A stretch of 51,962 nucleotides of DNA from Mycolicibacterium brisbanense (GTDB taxonomy: Bacteria; Actinomycetota; Actinomycetes; Mycobacteriales; Mycobacteriaceae). The notes beneath the pieces are model-generated. The model was not told the origin of the DNA and searched no databases. It saw nothing but the letters and a program-made list of their open reading frames with translations. Shown here one piece after another: positions 41,098 to 51,300 of this stretch. The stretch covers positions 1 through 51,962 of the forward strand of contig NZ_BCSX01000068.1 of NCBI RefSeq assembly GCF_001570425.1, read 5' to 3'. How positions within the stretch are numbered: position 1 is the first letter of the stretch; each line of letters begins with the position of its first letter. The position numbers and the translations under genes were made by a program.

Positions 41098-41961
41098 TCA
41101 CCCCCGCATACTCACCCGGCGATAGCCGACCACCATCGGGACCACGCAGGCCGCGATGATGCCGCCGGACCAGAGCAAGACACCGGCCGATGGCGTGGAC
41201 AAGCCGCCGCCGAGTGTCAAACTGCGCATGACCTCGGTCGCATAGGACAGCGGTTGATGTTCGACCACGGGCTGAATCCAGTTCGGATACTGGTCCAGCG
41301 GCACGAATCCGGTACAGAAGAACAACAGCAGCGCTGAAACCAGGGTGATCGCCTCGACCAGCGTTGCGCTGGGCCAGTACACCGCGATGGTGAGTGCCAG
41401 CATGGCGAACGCCATCCCGAACAGCACCGGTACACACAACCAGACGACGCCGGCCAGCGCGCCTCGCTCCAGCCGCAGCCCCAGCGCCAGGCCGACCGCC
41501 AGCAGCGCAACAGAATTCACCGCGACCCGAATGGCCTCGGAGACCAGTCGCGCCACAAGCCCCGACGCGCGATGCACAGGCAGCACCCACAGCCGGGCAA
41601 GCAGACCGTCGTTGCGCTCCGAGATGAACCCGACCACACCGACCGAAGCACCGTTCATCGCACCGATCAATGTCACCAGTGGCACGCTGCCATAGAGTGC
41701 GCTGTGCCCCGTCACTGCCGAAATCGCGTCCCCCAGGACGATGTTCATCACCACGAGAAAAAAGATCGGCAGGGCGAGTCCGAACACGAACGTCATCGGG
41801 TCGCGCACCAGGCGGATCAGCAGCCGCTTGGTCTGCGCCCAGATCTGCACCGGCAGCACGCGCAGGGAGTTTTCGCCGAACCGGCGATCCGGAACCGGGA
41901 ACGCGGCCTCGCTGAGCACGGCCGAGTCCCGCAGTACCGCGTGATCGGTGACCGACATCAT
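41098..41961 (-). CDS. drrC: ABC transporter permease DrrC (DIM-type exporter)
   Basis: A 287-residue ABC-2 permease with six predicted membrane helices, starting MMSVTDHAVLRDS. Characteristic regions are RDPMTFVFGLALPIFFLVVMNIVLG, GFISERNDGLLARLWVLPVHR and YPNWIQPVVEHQPLSYATEVMRSLTLGG. The start ATG 41961 overlaps the drrB stop by 4 bp. With DrrA and DrrB it would move the finished or nearly finished polyketide diester towards the outer membrane. Similarity to DrrB (the PxWIQPVV..QP motif) shows the two permeases arose by duplication. Confidence 0.9.
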   Translation of the reverse strand: MMSVTDHAVLRDSAVLSEAAFPVPDRRFGENSLRVLPVQIWAQTKRLLIRLVRDPMTFVFGLALPIFFLVVMNIVLGDAISAVTGHSALYGSVPLVTLIGAMNGASVGVVGFISERNDGLLARLWVLPVHRASGLVARLVSEAIRVAVNSVALLAVGLALGLRLERGALAGVVWLCVPVLFGMAFAMLALTIAVYWPSATLVEAITLVSALLLFFCTGFVPLDQYPNWIQPVVEHQPLSYATEVMRSLTLGGGLSTPSAGVLLWSGGIIAACVVPMVVGYRRVSMRG

Positions 41962-42767
41962 CGCCGCCTCAACACAAGCGCCAGCGACAGCGGGATCATC
42001 ACGACGGTGACCCCGGCCAGCCAGGCAACCGATGGACCCACCACCGACCAGTTGACCTGAGCCGCCGCGGGTGTCGAATCGCCGGCCAATTCGCGCATCG
42101 CGTAGATGAACTGGGAGATGGGTTGATTGCGGACCACCGGCTGGATCCAATGCGGAAAATGCTCAACGGGTTGGATCCCTACGGACAGTAGCCCGAAGAT
42201 CAACTGCGGCAGCATCAGCCATTGCGTCGTGGCCTCCGGGTTCTTCGACGAGCTGCCGAGCAGATCCGCCAGGTAGGACAGCACCATGCCGATCGCCAAC
42301 AGCAGCACGCAGAACAACACGGCGTAGCCGATACCCCGGTAGAACCGGAAGCCGATGACATATCCGGTGGCCAGTGCGGCGGCGATACCGATGGCGCACC
42401 GGTAGGCGCCGGCCGACATACGCGCGACCAGCGGTGTCAGCGCCGGGATCGGCATGGAGTCGAAGCGGCGGTTGATGCCCTTGACCGAATCTGTCGCTGC
42501 CCGCAACGCCCCGGTGATCGCGGCGAACGAAATACCTTGCAACGCAATGAGAGGCATGAGGAACTGCGCGTAGCTGCTCATCCCGGACCTGGCGCCCATC
42601 ATGTGATTCAGCGGGATGTACCACCCCGCCGCGAACACCACGACGGCCACGACCCCGGTGGCCACCTCTCCGTTGCGCAGCGAGGGTGCCACCAGCCGGA
42701 CGGTGAGCACCCACCACTGCCCGATGGTCGAAGGGCGCGGTCGCGCCGCGCTCAGCGCGGCCGTCAT
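41958..42767 (-). CDS. drrB: ABC transporter permease DrrB (DIM-type exporter)
   Basis: A 269-residue ABC-2 permease with six membrane helices, starting MTAALSAARPRPSTIGQWWVLTVRL. GINRRFDSMPIPALTPLVARM is the ABC-2 coupling region and FPHWIQPVVRNQPISQFIYAMREL the conserved late loop, also found in DrrC. It begins 4 bp after the drrA stop and overlaps drrC by 4 bp. Acts with DrrA/DrrC in the inner membrane. Confidence 0.9.
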   Translation of the reverse strand: MTAALSAARPRPSTIGQWWVLTVRLVAPSLRNGEVATGVVAVVVFAAGWYIPLNHMMGARSGMSSYAQFLMPLIALQGISFAAITGALRAATDSVKGINRRFDSMPIPALTPLVARMSAGAYRCAIGIAAALATGYVIGFRFYRGIGYAVLFCVLLLAIGMVLSYLADLLGSSSKNPEATTQWLMLPQLIFGLLSVGIQPVEHFPHWIQPVVRNQPISQFIYAMRELAGDSTPAAAQVNWSVVGPSVAWLAGVTVVMIPLSLALVLRRR

Positions 42768-42771
42768 GGCA

Positions 42772-43839
42772 TCACATCCTCTCCAGCTGCGGCTCGTTGC
42801 CGTTCAACCGGTGCTTACCGACGCCCGCCCCGGCCAGCGCGTCGTCACTGTCGTCGTCGGCGGCCGGAATATCTGGCGGTGAGACCTCGGAATCGTCGGT
42901 GAGGGCAAGGAACACCTCGTCGAGTGACGGGCGGCGCAGTGCGATGTCGGTGAGTTCGATGTTCGCCGAGTTGAGCAACGACAGCGCCTCGACCAGGGTG
43001 CTGGGACCGTCAGGCGCAGGCACGGCGATGCGGTCGGCAGACTCCTCGAGCGCAGTCCTGTTGTGTTCGGGCACGAGTGGTCCGAGTGCTGTGATGATCG
43101 CCGGCAGATCCTTGAGGTCGCGCGGGACGATCTCGCAGTAGCTGCCGCCCGTGCGCTCCTTGAGCTGATCGGCGGTCCCCTCGGCGACCACCGTGCCGTG
43201 GTCGATGACGATGATCCGGTCACTCAGCGCGTCGGCCTCTTCGAGGTACTGAGTGGTCAAAAGGGTTGCGATGCCGAGCTTCTTGAAGCCCGACACCAGA
43301 TCCCAGATGGTCTGCCTGCTCCGCGGGTCCAGGCCCGTGGTCGGCTCGTCGAGAAACACCACCTCGGGCCGGACCACCAGCCCGCAGGCGATGTCGATGC
43401 GTCGCCGCATCCCACCCGAATACGTGCCGACGCGTCGATCCGCGGCGTGAACCAGGTCGAACTCGGCGAGCAGGTCCTCGGCGCGAGAACGTGCCACCGC
43501 CTTGGACAGGCCCTGCAACCGCCCGAACAACGTGAGATTCTCGCGACCGGTCAGCACATCGTCGAGGGCCACTTGCTGGCCGGTCAGCATGATCGATCGG
43601 CGAACGCTCGCCGGGTCTTTCGTCACGTCGAATCCGGCGATGCTGGCCTGCCCACGATCCGGTCGGGTCAGTGTCGAGAGGATGTCGACCATCGTGGTCT
43701 TTCCCGCCCCGTTCGGCCCGAGCAGTGCCACCACCTCTCCGCGCCCGACGTCGAAGCTGACCCCGCGCAAGGCCTTTACCGCACCGAACGATTTGTGGAT
43801 CTCGTTGACGACGACGCTCTTGTCCGGAGTAGTCAACAC
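42772..43839 (-). CDS. drrA: ABC transporter ATP-binding protein DrrA (DIM-type exporter)
   Basis: A 355-residue ATPase. Walker A GPNGAGKTT (about 41-49), Q-loop MLTGQQVALDD, signature YSGGMRRRIDIA, Walker B VVFLDEP and H-loop region LLTTQYLEEAD are intact. A DrrA-type C-terminal regulatory domain follows (ELTDIALRRPSLDEVFLALTDD), then an acidic, low-complexity tail of about 35 residues that looks longer than usual. The start is GTG 43839 or TTG 43836; AGGAGG is closely upstream (2 and 5 bases), which favours TTG. It energises DrrB/DrrC. It lies 48 bp after the PpsE-like gene. Confidence 0.92.
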   Translation of the reverse strand: MLTTPDKSVVVNEIHKSFGAVKALRGVSFDVGRGEVVALLGPNGAGKTTMVDILSTLTRPDRGQASIAGFDVTKDPASVRRSIMLTGQQVALDDVLTGRENLTLFGRLQGLSKAVARSRAEDLLAEFDLVHAADRRVGTYSGGMRRRIDIACGLVVRPEVVFLDEPTTGLDPRSRQTIWDLVSGFKKLGIATLLTTQYLEEADALSDRIIVIDHGTVVAEGTADQLKERTGGSYCEIVPRDLKDLPAIITALGPLVPEHNRTALEESADRIAVPAPDGPSTLVEALSLLNSANIELTDIALRRPSLDEVFLALTDDSEVSPPDIPAADDDSDDALAGAGVGKHRLNGNEPQLERM

Positions 43840-43887
43840 AACCTCCTCATCAGATCCTCCGTTGCTGATACCGGTTCACCGGCTGGT

Positions 43888-46800
43888 TCACTCGGCGGAC
43901 AGGTCCACCAACCCGAGTTCCGACATGGCGCCACCGAATTCGTCCTGCGTCGGCGCCGTCGCCAGTGCTTCGGACAGGAGTTCCTCGAAGTCGATCGGGA
44001 AACGGTCGGCCATCATGGTGACCGTCGCCCTTTCGACCCGGCGCGCGTCGTACCACCAGTCCACATGCATTCCCGCCGAGGAGCGGTAGATCCGCATCTC
44101 GATCGGGAATCCCAGTCCGGGCGTCTTGTCGCGCACGCCCATCCCGGTCTCGCGATCGATCTGCACCGGCCCGGCCGCCGTGGGCAGATCGGGCATCACA
44201 CCTTCGTTGCACAGCAGGATATCCGGGGAATCCACCGCGCCGAGCGCCCGCGATGTCGGCCCGTACAGATAGCGCAACAGTCCATAGCCGACACCCTGAT
44301 GTGGCACCGCGCACATGGTTTCGTGCACACCATCGAGCACCTGCGTGGCGGTGGATGCGCCGTGGCAGGACAGCGACACCGGGTAGACGGTGCTGAAGCC
44401 GCCGACAGTGCGCCGGGGATCGACATCCGGCTTGAGCACAGCGCGCCCGGTTCCGGCGATGGCGACGGCGAGCGTCCCATCCCCAACGGTGCGCGCGATG
44501 GTCCGCGACAGCGCACCGAGCATCAACTCCTCGACAGCGAACTCGAATCTGCCCCTTGCCCGTTCGACGAGGCCTGTCTGCTCGGCGGCGATCAGCGATG
44601 GCACACACTGCAGGTCGTCCACGCCGGGAGGTTGTCCGGGACCCGGATCTGCCAGGTGCAGTGTGGGTTTGGCGGCTTCGTCCAGCCAGTACTGCCTGCT
44701 GTCCAGGACCGCCGGATGCGTGGCGAGCCCGGCGTAGCGCTGTGACCATTCGCGCCAGGTCGCGGTGACCGGAGGCAACGTGATGTCGGTGCCGGCCAGT
44801 CGCTGAGTGAACGCGGTGAACAGGTCGGTGAGCAGGATCTCCCGGGACACCCCGTCGGCCACCAGCTCATGGATCGACATCGCGAGGTACCGTCCGGCTC
44901 CGCTGCGATCCACGATGTAGGTCGCGACCAGTACCGGACTGGAAAGATCCTGCCGACCTACCTGCCCGTTGAGGATGTCGACGGCCGCGCGCCGCTCGTC
45001 GTCGCTGCCCGGCGTCACGGTGTCGGGCAGCGACACCTCAGCGATGTCCAGATGGTCGCACGGTGCCATGATCTGCTGTTCCCATGCTCCGGCCCGTTGA
45101 CTGAACGCGGTTCGCAACGCGTCGTGCTGGTTGATCACCGCCGCCAACACCGACCGGACGTCTTCGATTCCGACGGTGGAATCGAGTCTCATCAGGAGAG
45201 GCACCCGCCAGCAGCCGGATTCGCGCAGACCATGCTGCAGGAAGTGCACCGCGATCGGCGAAACCGGTTGGGGCGCATCGTCGACCGATACGGCAGCCAA
45301 CCCGCCTGCTGCGTAGCGCGCGGACAATACCGCGGTCAGCGCCGCCACGCTCGGGTGATCGTAGAGATCTTGCGGTGTCAGCTCCAAACCCTGATTGGTC
45401 GCGCTCATCGCGACGCCGATCGCGATGAGGGAATCCCCGCCGATCTCGAAGAAGTCGTCGTTCGGACCGACCGAACTCACACCGAGACACTCGGCACAGA
45501 TTCGCCGCAGCGTCGATTCGATATCCGCCTGCCCGGTACCGGCGCCGCCGGTCTTCGTCTCGCCGGTCGGTTCGACCACGTGCCCGCTCGGCGCACTGCC
45601 GTTGGTCCTGACCGGCGCCACCCCGTCGGCGGTGATCTGCGGGTCCACCCAGTGCCGTTGCCGGACAAAGGGATATCCGGGCAGCGAGACCAGCATGGGT
45701 GTGCGGCTCGACAACGGCGACCAGTCCACCTCGACGCCCGCCGCCCACAGTTGGCCGAGCGCCAGCAGGAACGTGTCCCGGTCGCCGCGGTTCTGCACCT
45801 GGTGCCGCATCAAGCGGACGGCTCGATGCCGTTGCGACCATTTCGGGTGGCGCATGGCCGATCCCGTCAACGCACCGCCGGGCCCGACCTCGACCAACAC
45901 AGCGGACGGATCGTCCAACACGTCGTCAAGTTCGTCGGAGAATTTGACCGTGGCCCGAATCTGGCCGGCCCACAGGGTCGGATCGGTCGCCTGCGCGTCG
46001 GTGAGCCAGGTACCGGTGACATTCGACAGCACCGGTGTGTGCGGCGGATGAAGCTGGACGCCGGACAGGAATTCGCCGAACTGGGGCACGACCGGATCCA
46101 TGAGCTGCGAGTGGAACGCGTGCGCGGTGCGGACCCGGCGGGCCAGTATCCCCCGCTGCCGCAACCGGTTCTGGAACTTCATGACGTCTTCCGGTGCCCC
46201 CGCCACGACACAGTTGCCGGGGTCGTTGATCGCTGCGAGGTCGAGGCCCGGCGCCAGATACTCGGCGATGGCTTCGGGCGTCATCGCGACCGCTACCATC
46301 GCGCCCCGCGCTGAACCGTGCATCAACCGGGCCCGGGTCGCGACGACACTGATCGCCGTGGGCAGGTCGAATATTCCCGCCAGTGCCCCAGCCACGTATT
46401 CACCGATGCTGTGGCCCACATACGCCGAGGCCTGAACTCCGTAGGCCTGCAGCAGCCGGGCAAGCGCGTACTCGACGGTGAAGAGGGCGGGTTGGGCGCG
46501 GTCGGTGCGTTCCAGGTCGGACTGATCGGAGCCGAACAGCTCTGCTTTGAGATCGATGCCGAGCTCACGCCGGAAGCCGTCGGCGCACCTGTCGAACTGC
46601 TCGGTGAACACCGGCTCGGATTCGTAGAGGCCGCGCGCCATGTCGGCGTGCTGCGCACCTTGCCCCGGGAACATCAGGGTGACGCGGCGCTCACCGGCCG
46701 GTGCCCGGCCGGTTGCGGTCACCTCGGTCGCCTCGCTGACGAACACGTTGTCGTTCTCGGCGGCGCCCAGCACTGCGGCCGCGTCAAGCCGGTCGTGGAC

Positions 46801-48330
46801 GACGGCGGCCAGCCGGCACCTCTCGAGGCGCCGCCGGTCCAGCGTGGCAGCCACATCGGACAGGTCCAACGCGGGGTCTGCGGCGAGCTCGGTGGCCATT
46901 GCCGCCCGGAAGTCTTCGAGCGCCTCAGGCGTGCGGGCCGACAGCCGCAGCACCTGTGGCCCGTCGTGCACCGGTCGTGCCGGTTGCGCGGGCGCTTCCT
47001 CGACGACGACATGGACGTTGGTGCCTCCGACACCGAACGAACTGACCCCCGCGCGGCGCACACCGTCCCACTCCCACGGCGTGTACTCGCTGCTCACCGT
47101 GAACGGGCCACGCTCGAGGTTCAGCGCCGGATTCGCAGTGGTGAAATGCAGCGTCGCGGGAATGGCACGGTTCTTCAGGCACAGGATCGTCTTGATCAGC
47201 CCGGCGATCCCCGAGGCCTCCGCCAGATGGCCGATGTTCGACTTCACCGAACCCACCACACACGGACCCGACCGCGGCGTGTCCGAGAGGCTGAAAGCGG
47301 CTCGCAGCGCCTCCATTTCGATCGGGTCACCCAGAGGCGTGCCCGTCCCGTGGGCCTCGATGTAGCTGATGGACGACGCGTCGATGCCGGCCACCGCTTG
47401 GGCCTCGGCGATCACATCGGCCTGCGCAGCGCCATTCGGAGCGGCGTAGGTCATCTTCTTCGCGCCGTCGTTGTTGATCGCCGAGCCGCGGATCACTGCG
47501 TGGATCCGGTCGCCGGCTTCCAGCGCCGCCTGCAACGGTTTGAGCGCGACCACCGCAACGCCGCTGCCGAACACTGTGCCGTCGGCCGCGGCATCGAACG
47601 GCCGACAGTGCCCGGCCCCGGAGACCATCGAGCCGGGCTCGTGCCAGTAACCCACGTGATGCGGAATCCGGATCGACGCGCCGCCCGCGAGCACCATGTC
47701 GCATTCGCCGTTGAGCAGGCTCTGGCAGGCCGTGTGCACGGCGACCATCGACGACGAACATGCAGTCTGCACAGTCACACTCGGCCCGCGCAGATCGAAC
47801 TGGTGCGAGACCCGGGTGGCGAGGTAGTCCTTGTCGTTCTGCAACGACATGTTGATCAGGTCGAAGGTCGCGCCCTGCCCGAGAAACGCGGACCGATCGT
47901 GGTGGGACAGCAGATTGTGCAGCATGTACATGCTTGCGCCACTGGTCGCGAACACCCCGATCGAACCGTCGAACGCGGCGGGATCACAGCCGGCGTCCTC
48001 GAGCGCATGCCAGGCACACTGCAGGAACAGCCGCTGCTGCGGATCCATCATGCGTGCCACCTGCGGTGGGAAACCGAAGAATTCGGCGTCGAACTCGTCG
48101 ATCCCGTCGACGAGCGGGGCGCGGCGCACATACTGCGGATCGGCGAGGGTGGCGGCGCTGACTCCGGCGTCGATGAGCTGGGCCTCCGTCAGCGTCCGGA
48201 TGGACTCCTCACCGGCGCGCAGATTCTGCCAGAAAGCTGACGGCGAGTTGGCACCCGGGAATCTCAGCGCCATGCCGATCACCGCGATGGCATTGGGTGA
48301 CAACGAATCTTGTTCGACGGTGGCAGTCAC
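43888..48330 (-). CDS. ppsE: PpsE-like polyketide synthase (KS-AT-ACP-condensation-like)
   Basis: A 1480-residue type I PKS; M. tuberculosis PpsE is 1488. Domains: KS about 12-445 (Cys191 in TACSSS, His327 in EAHGTGT, His368 in NIGHLAEA); AT about 550-850 (Ser641 in GHSIGE; HAFH at 737-740, the malonyl-CoA signature); no reductive domains; ACP about 935-1003 (Ser967 in GGDSL); condensation-like domain about 1020-1440. The latter's HHxxxDG motif reads HELVADG (1154-1160), with Glu for the catalytic second His; M. tuberculosis PpsE also appears to lack this His. PpsE adds the final unit and helps release the phthiocerol chain. GTG start overlaps the upstream PKS stop by 4 bp. Confidence 0.93.
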   Translation of the reverse strand: MTATVEQDSLSPNAIAVIGMALRFPGANSPSAFWQNLRAGEESIRTLTEAQLIDAGVSAATLADPQYVRRAPLVDGIDEFDAEFFGFPPQVARMMDPQQRLFLQCAWHALEDAGCDPAAFDGSIGVFATSGASMYMLHNLLSHHDRSAFLGQGATFDLINMSLQNDKDYLATRVSHQFDLRGPSVTVQTACSSSMVAVHTACQSLLNGECDMVLAGGASIRIPHHVGYWHEPGSMVSGAGHCRPFDAAADGTVFGSGVAVVALKPLQAALEAGDRIHAVIRGSAINNDGAKKMTYAAPNGAAQADVIAEAQAVAGIDASSISYIEAHGTGTPLGDPIEMEALRAAFSLSDTPRSGPCVVGSVKSNIGHLAEASGIAGLIKTILCLKNRAIPATLHFTTANPALNLERGPFTVSSEYTPWEWDGVRRAGVSSFGVGGTNVHVVVEEAPAQPARPVHDGPQVLRLSARTPEALEDFRAAMATELAADPALDLSDVAATLDRRRLERCRLAAVVHDRLDAAAVLGAAENDNVFVSEATEVTATGRAPAGERRVTLMFPGQGAQHADMARGLYESEPVFTEQFDRCADGFRRELGIDLKAELFGSDQSDLERTDRAQPALFTVEYALARLLQAYGVQASAYVGHSIGEYVAGALAGIFDLPTAISVVATRARLMHGSARGAMVAVAMTPEAIAEYLAPGLDLAAINDPGNCVVAGAPEDVMKFQNRLRQRGILARRVRTAHAFHSQLMDPVVPQFGEFLSGVQLHPPHTPVLSNVTGTWLTDAQATDPTLWAGQIRATVKFSDELDDVLDDPSAVLVEVGPGGALTGSAMRHPKWSQRHRAVRLMRHQVQNRGDRDTFLLALGQLWAAGVEVDWSPLSSRTPMLVSLPGYPFVRQRHWVDPQITADGVAPVRTNGSAPSGHVVEPTGETKTGGAGTGQADIESTLRRICAECLGVSSVGPNDDFFEIGGDSLIAIGVAMSATNQGLELTPQDLYDHPSVAALTAVLSARYAAGGLAAVSVDDAPQPVSPIAVHFLQHGLRESGCWRVPLLMRLDSTVGIEDVRSVLAAVINQHDALRTAFSQRAGAWEQQIMAPCDHLDIAEVSLPDTVTPGSDDERRAAVDILNGQVGRQDLSSPVLVATYIVDRSGAGRYLAMSIHELVADGVSREILLTDLFTAFTQRLAGTDITLPPVTATWREWSQRYAGLATHPAVLDSRQYWLDEAAKPTLHLADPGPGQPPGVDDLQCVPSLIAAEQTGLVERARGRFEFAVEELMLGALSRTIARTVGDGTLAVAIAGTGRAVLKPDVDPRRTVGGFSTVYPVSLSCHGASTATQVLDGVHETMCAVPHQGVGYGLLRYLYGPTSRALGAVDSPDILLCNEGVMPDLPTAAGPVQIDRETGMGVRDKTPGLGFPIEMRIYRSSAGMHVDWWYDARRVERATVTMMADRFPIDFEELLSEALATAPTQDEFGGAMSELGLVDLSAE

Positions 48331-51300
48331 GCGCGCTGTCCTCTCTTACGCCGCACCGCGGCGCCCTGGCGGGCAGCGGCACGTTGGTTGGCTCGGTCGC
48401 GAAGCGCGTCGATGGCTGCGCCGGCGTCCGGTGTGGACACCCCGCACTGCTGCATCACATCGGCGGTGATGTCGTCCAGGGAAGCACCCTGCAGCAGCAT
48501 GGCCACCGGAGGTTCGACCCCGAAGTCGGACTGGGTGGCATGCCGGATCCGCACAGCCATCAGGGAATCCATGCCGAGTTCGATCAGCGGCACCGCCGGG
48601 CTCAGGGCAGCCTGGTCGGTGTAGCCCATGATCGCGGCGAGCCGTTCCCGCAGCCGCTCACCGATGATGCGTTCGGCGTCAAGGGGATCCAGCTCGGCGA
48701 AGTCCGGGGCGCCGGCCCACTGGTCGTCGGTGGGGCCGCGTTCCTCGGTGCCCTCTGCAGGCACCAGTGGGTCGACCATCTTGAGCTTGGCGCGGGTGCG
48801 GTATGCAGCGGCGAGTCGGGCCCAGTCGGCGGCCGCGACCACGGCACGAACCGGGGCGTCGACCGCCAGCGCCCGGCCCAGTGCGCGGATCGCCACGTCG
48901 TCGGGCATGGGCTCGAGGCCCGAGCTCAGTGTGACCTGTTGATACTCTTCGGACTGGTTGTCGGCCAACGATTTCCACCATCCCCAGTTCACCGTGGTGG
49001 CGGCGAGCCCGGCGGCGCGGCGGGCGTAGGCGAAGGTATCCAGGAACGCCGTGGTGGCGGTGTAGTGCGCCAGCCACCGCGAACCGAGCAACCCGGAGAT
49101 CGACGCGAACAGCACGAACTGGCGCACTGGATGTTTCGACGAGAGGGCGTGCAGCAGCGATACCGCGTCCAGCTTGGGCCGGAACATCATCTGCACGTCC
49201 GCTTCGGTCATGTTCGCCAGCGTCACCGGTCCACCACCGAACGCCGCGAGATAGATGCCGTTGAGTACGGGGAGGTCACGGCCGAACCGGTCGAACAGTG
49301 CCGTCATGGCCTTCGGATCCGACGCATCGGCCGCAACGGGCACGAGCGTGGCCCCCTGATCGGCTACGGCTTGTGCCAGCTCCGTCATCCGTGAACCGGG
49401 AGTGCGGGACACCGCAACCACCGTCTTGGCTCCCATCGCGACGAGCTGGCGAACCAGATGCGGGCCGATGTTGCCCGTGGCCCCGATGACCAGATGGCTT
49501 CCGCTGCCGCCGAGTTCGGCCGACGGCGCAGACCGTGCCGGCGCCGGCCCCAGCCGCGGTACGTGCCGTCGGCCTGCGCGGTACACCGCCTGATCGTCGT
49601 CGTCGCTCCCGGCGGCCTCGGCCCGCAGGTAACCGGCCACCCGCTCGGCGGGCACCGACTCGTCGACATCGATGACACCGCCCCAGAATTCGGGGTGCTC
49701 CAGCGCCAGTGTCCGGCCCAGACCCCACAACACGGCATGGGCAGGATTGGCCCGATCCCCCTCCGAGAGCGGCTGGGCGTTACGCGTCAGCAGGTACAGG
49801 CGGGGCGGCTCCGGCAGCACCGCCAGCGCCGCGCACAGCTTGCGACACATGTTGAACAGGTGATAGCCGGGCTCGGCGTCCAGGCATCCGATCGCCACGT
49901 CGGGCGCGAACACCACATGCGCGACACCGCGCAATGCGTCGGCGAGCGCGTCATCGTGGTCGGTCAACGCCGAGGAGGCCAGCAGCGTGGCGTCGAGTTC
50001 TACGCTCAGTTCGGCATCCGAGACCACCAGCCAGGACCCTGATGCGTGCCGGTCCTCTGGCAGCGGGCGTGCTTGCCACGTCAGCTCGCAGCACCACTGT
50101 GGTGGCACTTCCCCGCTCGGCAGATCCGTCTGTTGCGCGACCGCGACGCGGTCCCGGGCGGGCCCGTCGATCCAGTGCCTGGTGTGTTGCCATGGTGTGG
50201 TAGGCAATTCGGGCGGCAGACCGTCGGGGTGCGGGGTCTGGGGAGCCGCCACGGTGTGGGTCGCGTTGAGGTTGGTGTGGAACGTGCGGGTGTCGTCGGT
50301 GTCGCGCGACAGCGTGCCGACCGCGTGATGGTGTGTGTCGCCGAGCGTCTCGGTGATCGAATGCGTCAGCACCGGGTGCGCACTGATCTCGATGAACGTG
50401 CCGTACTGCTCGCCGAGGTCGGCGAGCGCCTGGTACAGCCGGACCGGTTGGCGGACGTTGGCCACCCAGTAGCCTGCGTCGACGTGCGGGGCCCAGTCGT
50501 TGGTCACCGTGGACAGGAACGGCACCGCCGGTGGCTTCGGCTCCAGATCCTGCAGGTCCGTGCGCAATTCGCCCAAGATCGGATCCATGAGCGCACTGTG
50601 CGACGCCACCTCCATGTTGACCCGCCTGGCGAAGCGGTCCTCTCGCTGGACATCGGCGATCAGTTGGTCGATCTGTGCGGGTGGCCCGGCCACCACTGTC
50701 TGCCGTGGCGACGAATACACCGCGAGGCTGACCTGTTCACGCTCCGCGATGAGGGCGGACGTGGCCTCGGCGTCGAGTTCGAGCAGTGCCACAGCGCCGT
50801 GGCCGGCCAGACGTGCCATGAGACGGGAGCGGGTGGCGATGACGCGCAGACCTTCGGCCGGGGTGAGTGCGCCTGCGGTGACGGCGGCGGCGACTTCGCC
50901 CATGGAGTGTCCGATGACGGCGTCGGGCACCACGCCGTAGTGCCGCCACAACTCCGTCAACGCCACCTGAAGACCGAAGAGCGCGGGCTGGAATCGGGCG
51001 TCGCCGATCACCGGTTCGCCGTTGGCGATGACCTCGCGCAGCGAGAATCCGACGGTGTCGAGGAACATCGGTTCGAGGGTGTCGATGGCGGTGGCGAAGG
51101 CGGGTTCGTCGGTGAGTAGTCGGCGGCCCATGCCGGCCCATTGGGAGCCTTGTCCGGAGTAGACGAACACCCGGCCCGGCCGGCACGGCCCCTCATGCGG
51201 CCGGACCAGTCCCGGGGCCGGGCGTCCGTCGGCCAGTGCCTGCAATGCCTCTGCCGCCTGGGTGTGGTCGCGGGCGCAGATGGTGGCGAAGGTGCGGTGC

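Noticed and set aside
48900..49100. KR with Thr instead of the usual Asn in Y-x-x-x-N (YTATT), read as an inactive ketoreductase
   Set aside because: As remembered, PpsA/PpsB-type KRs carry the same YTAT[S/T] pattern and are active, and Lys, Ser and Tyr are present; inactivity cannot be claimed.
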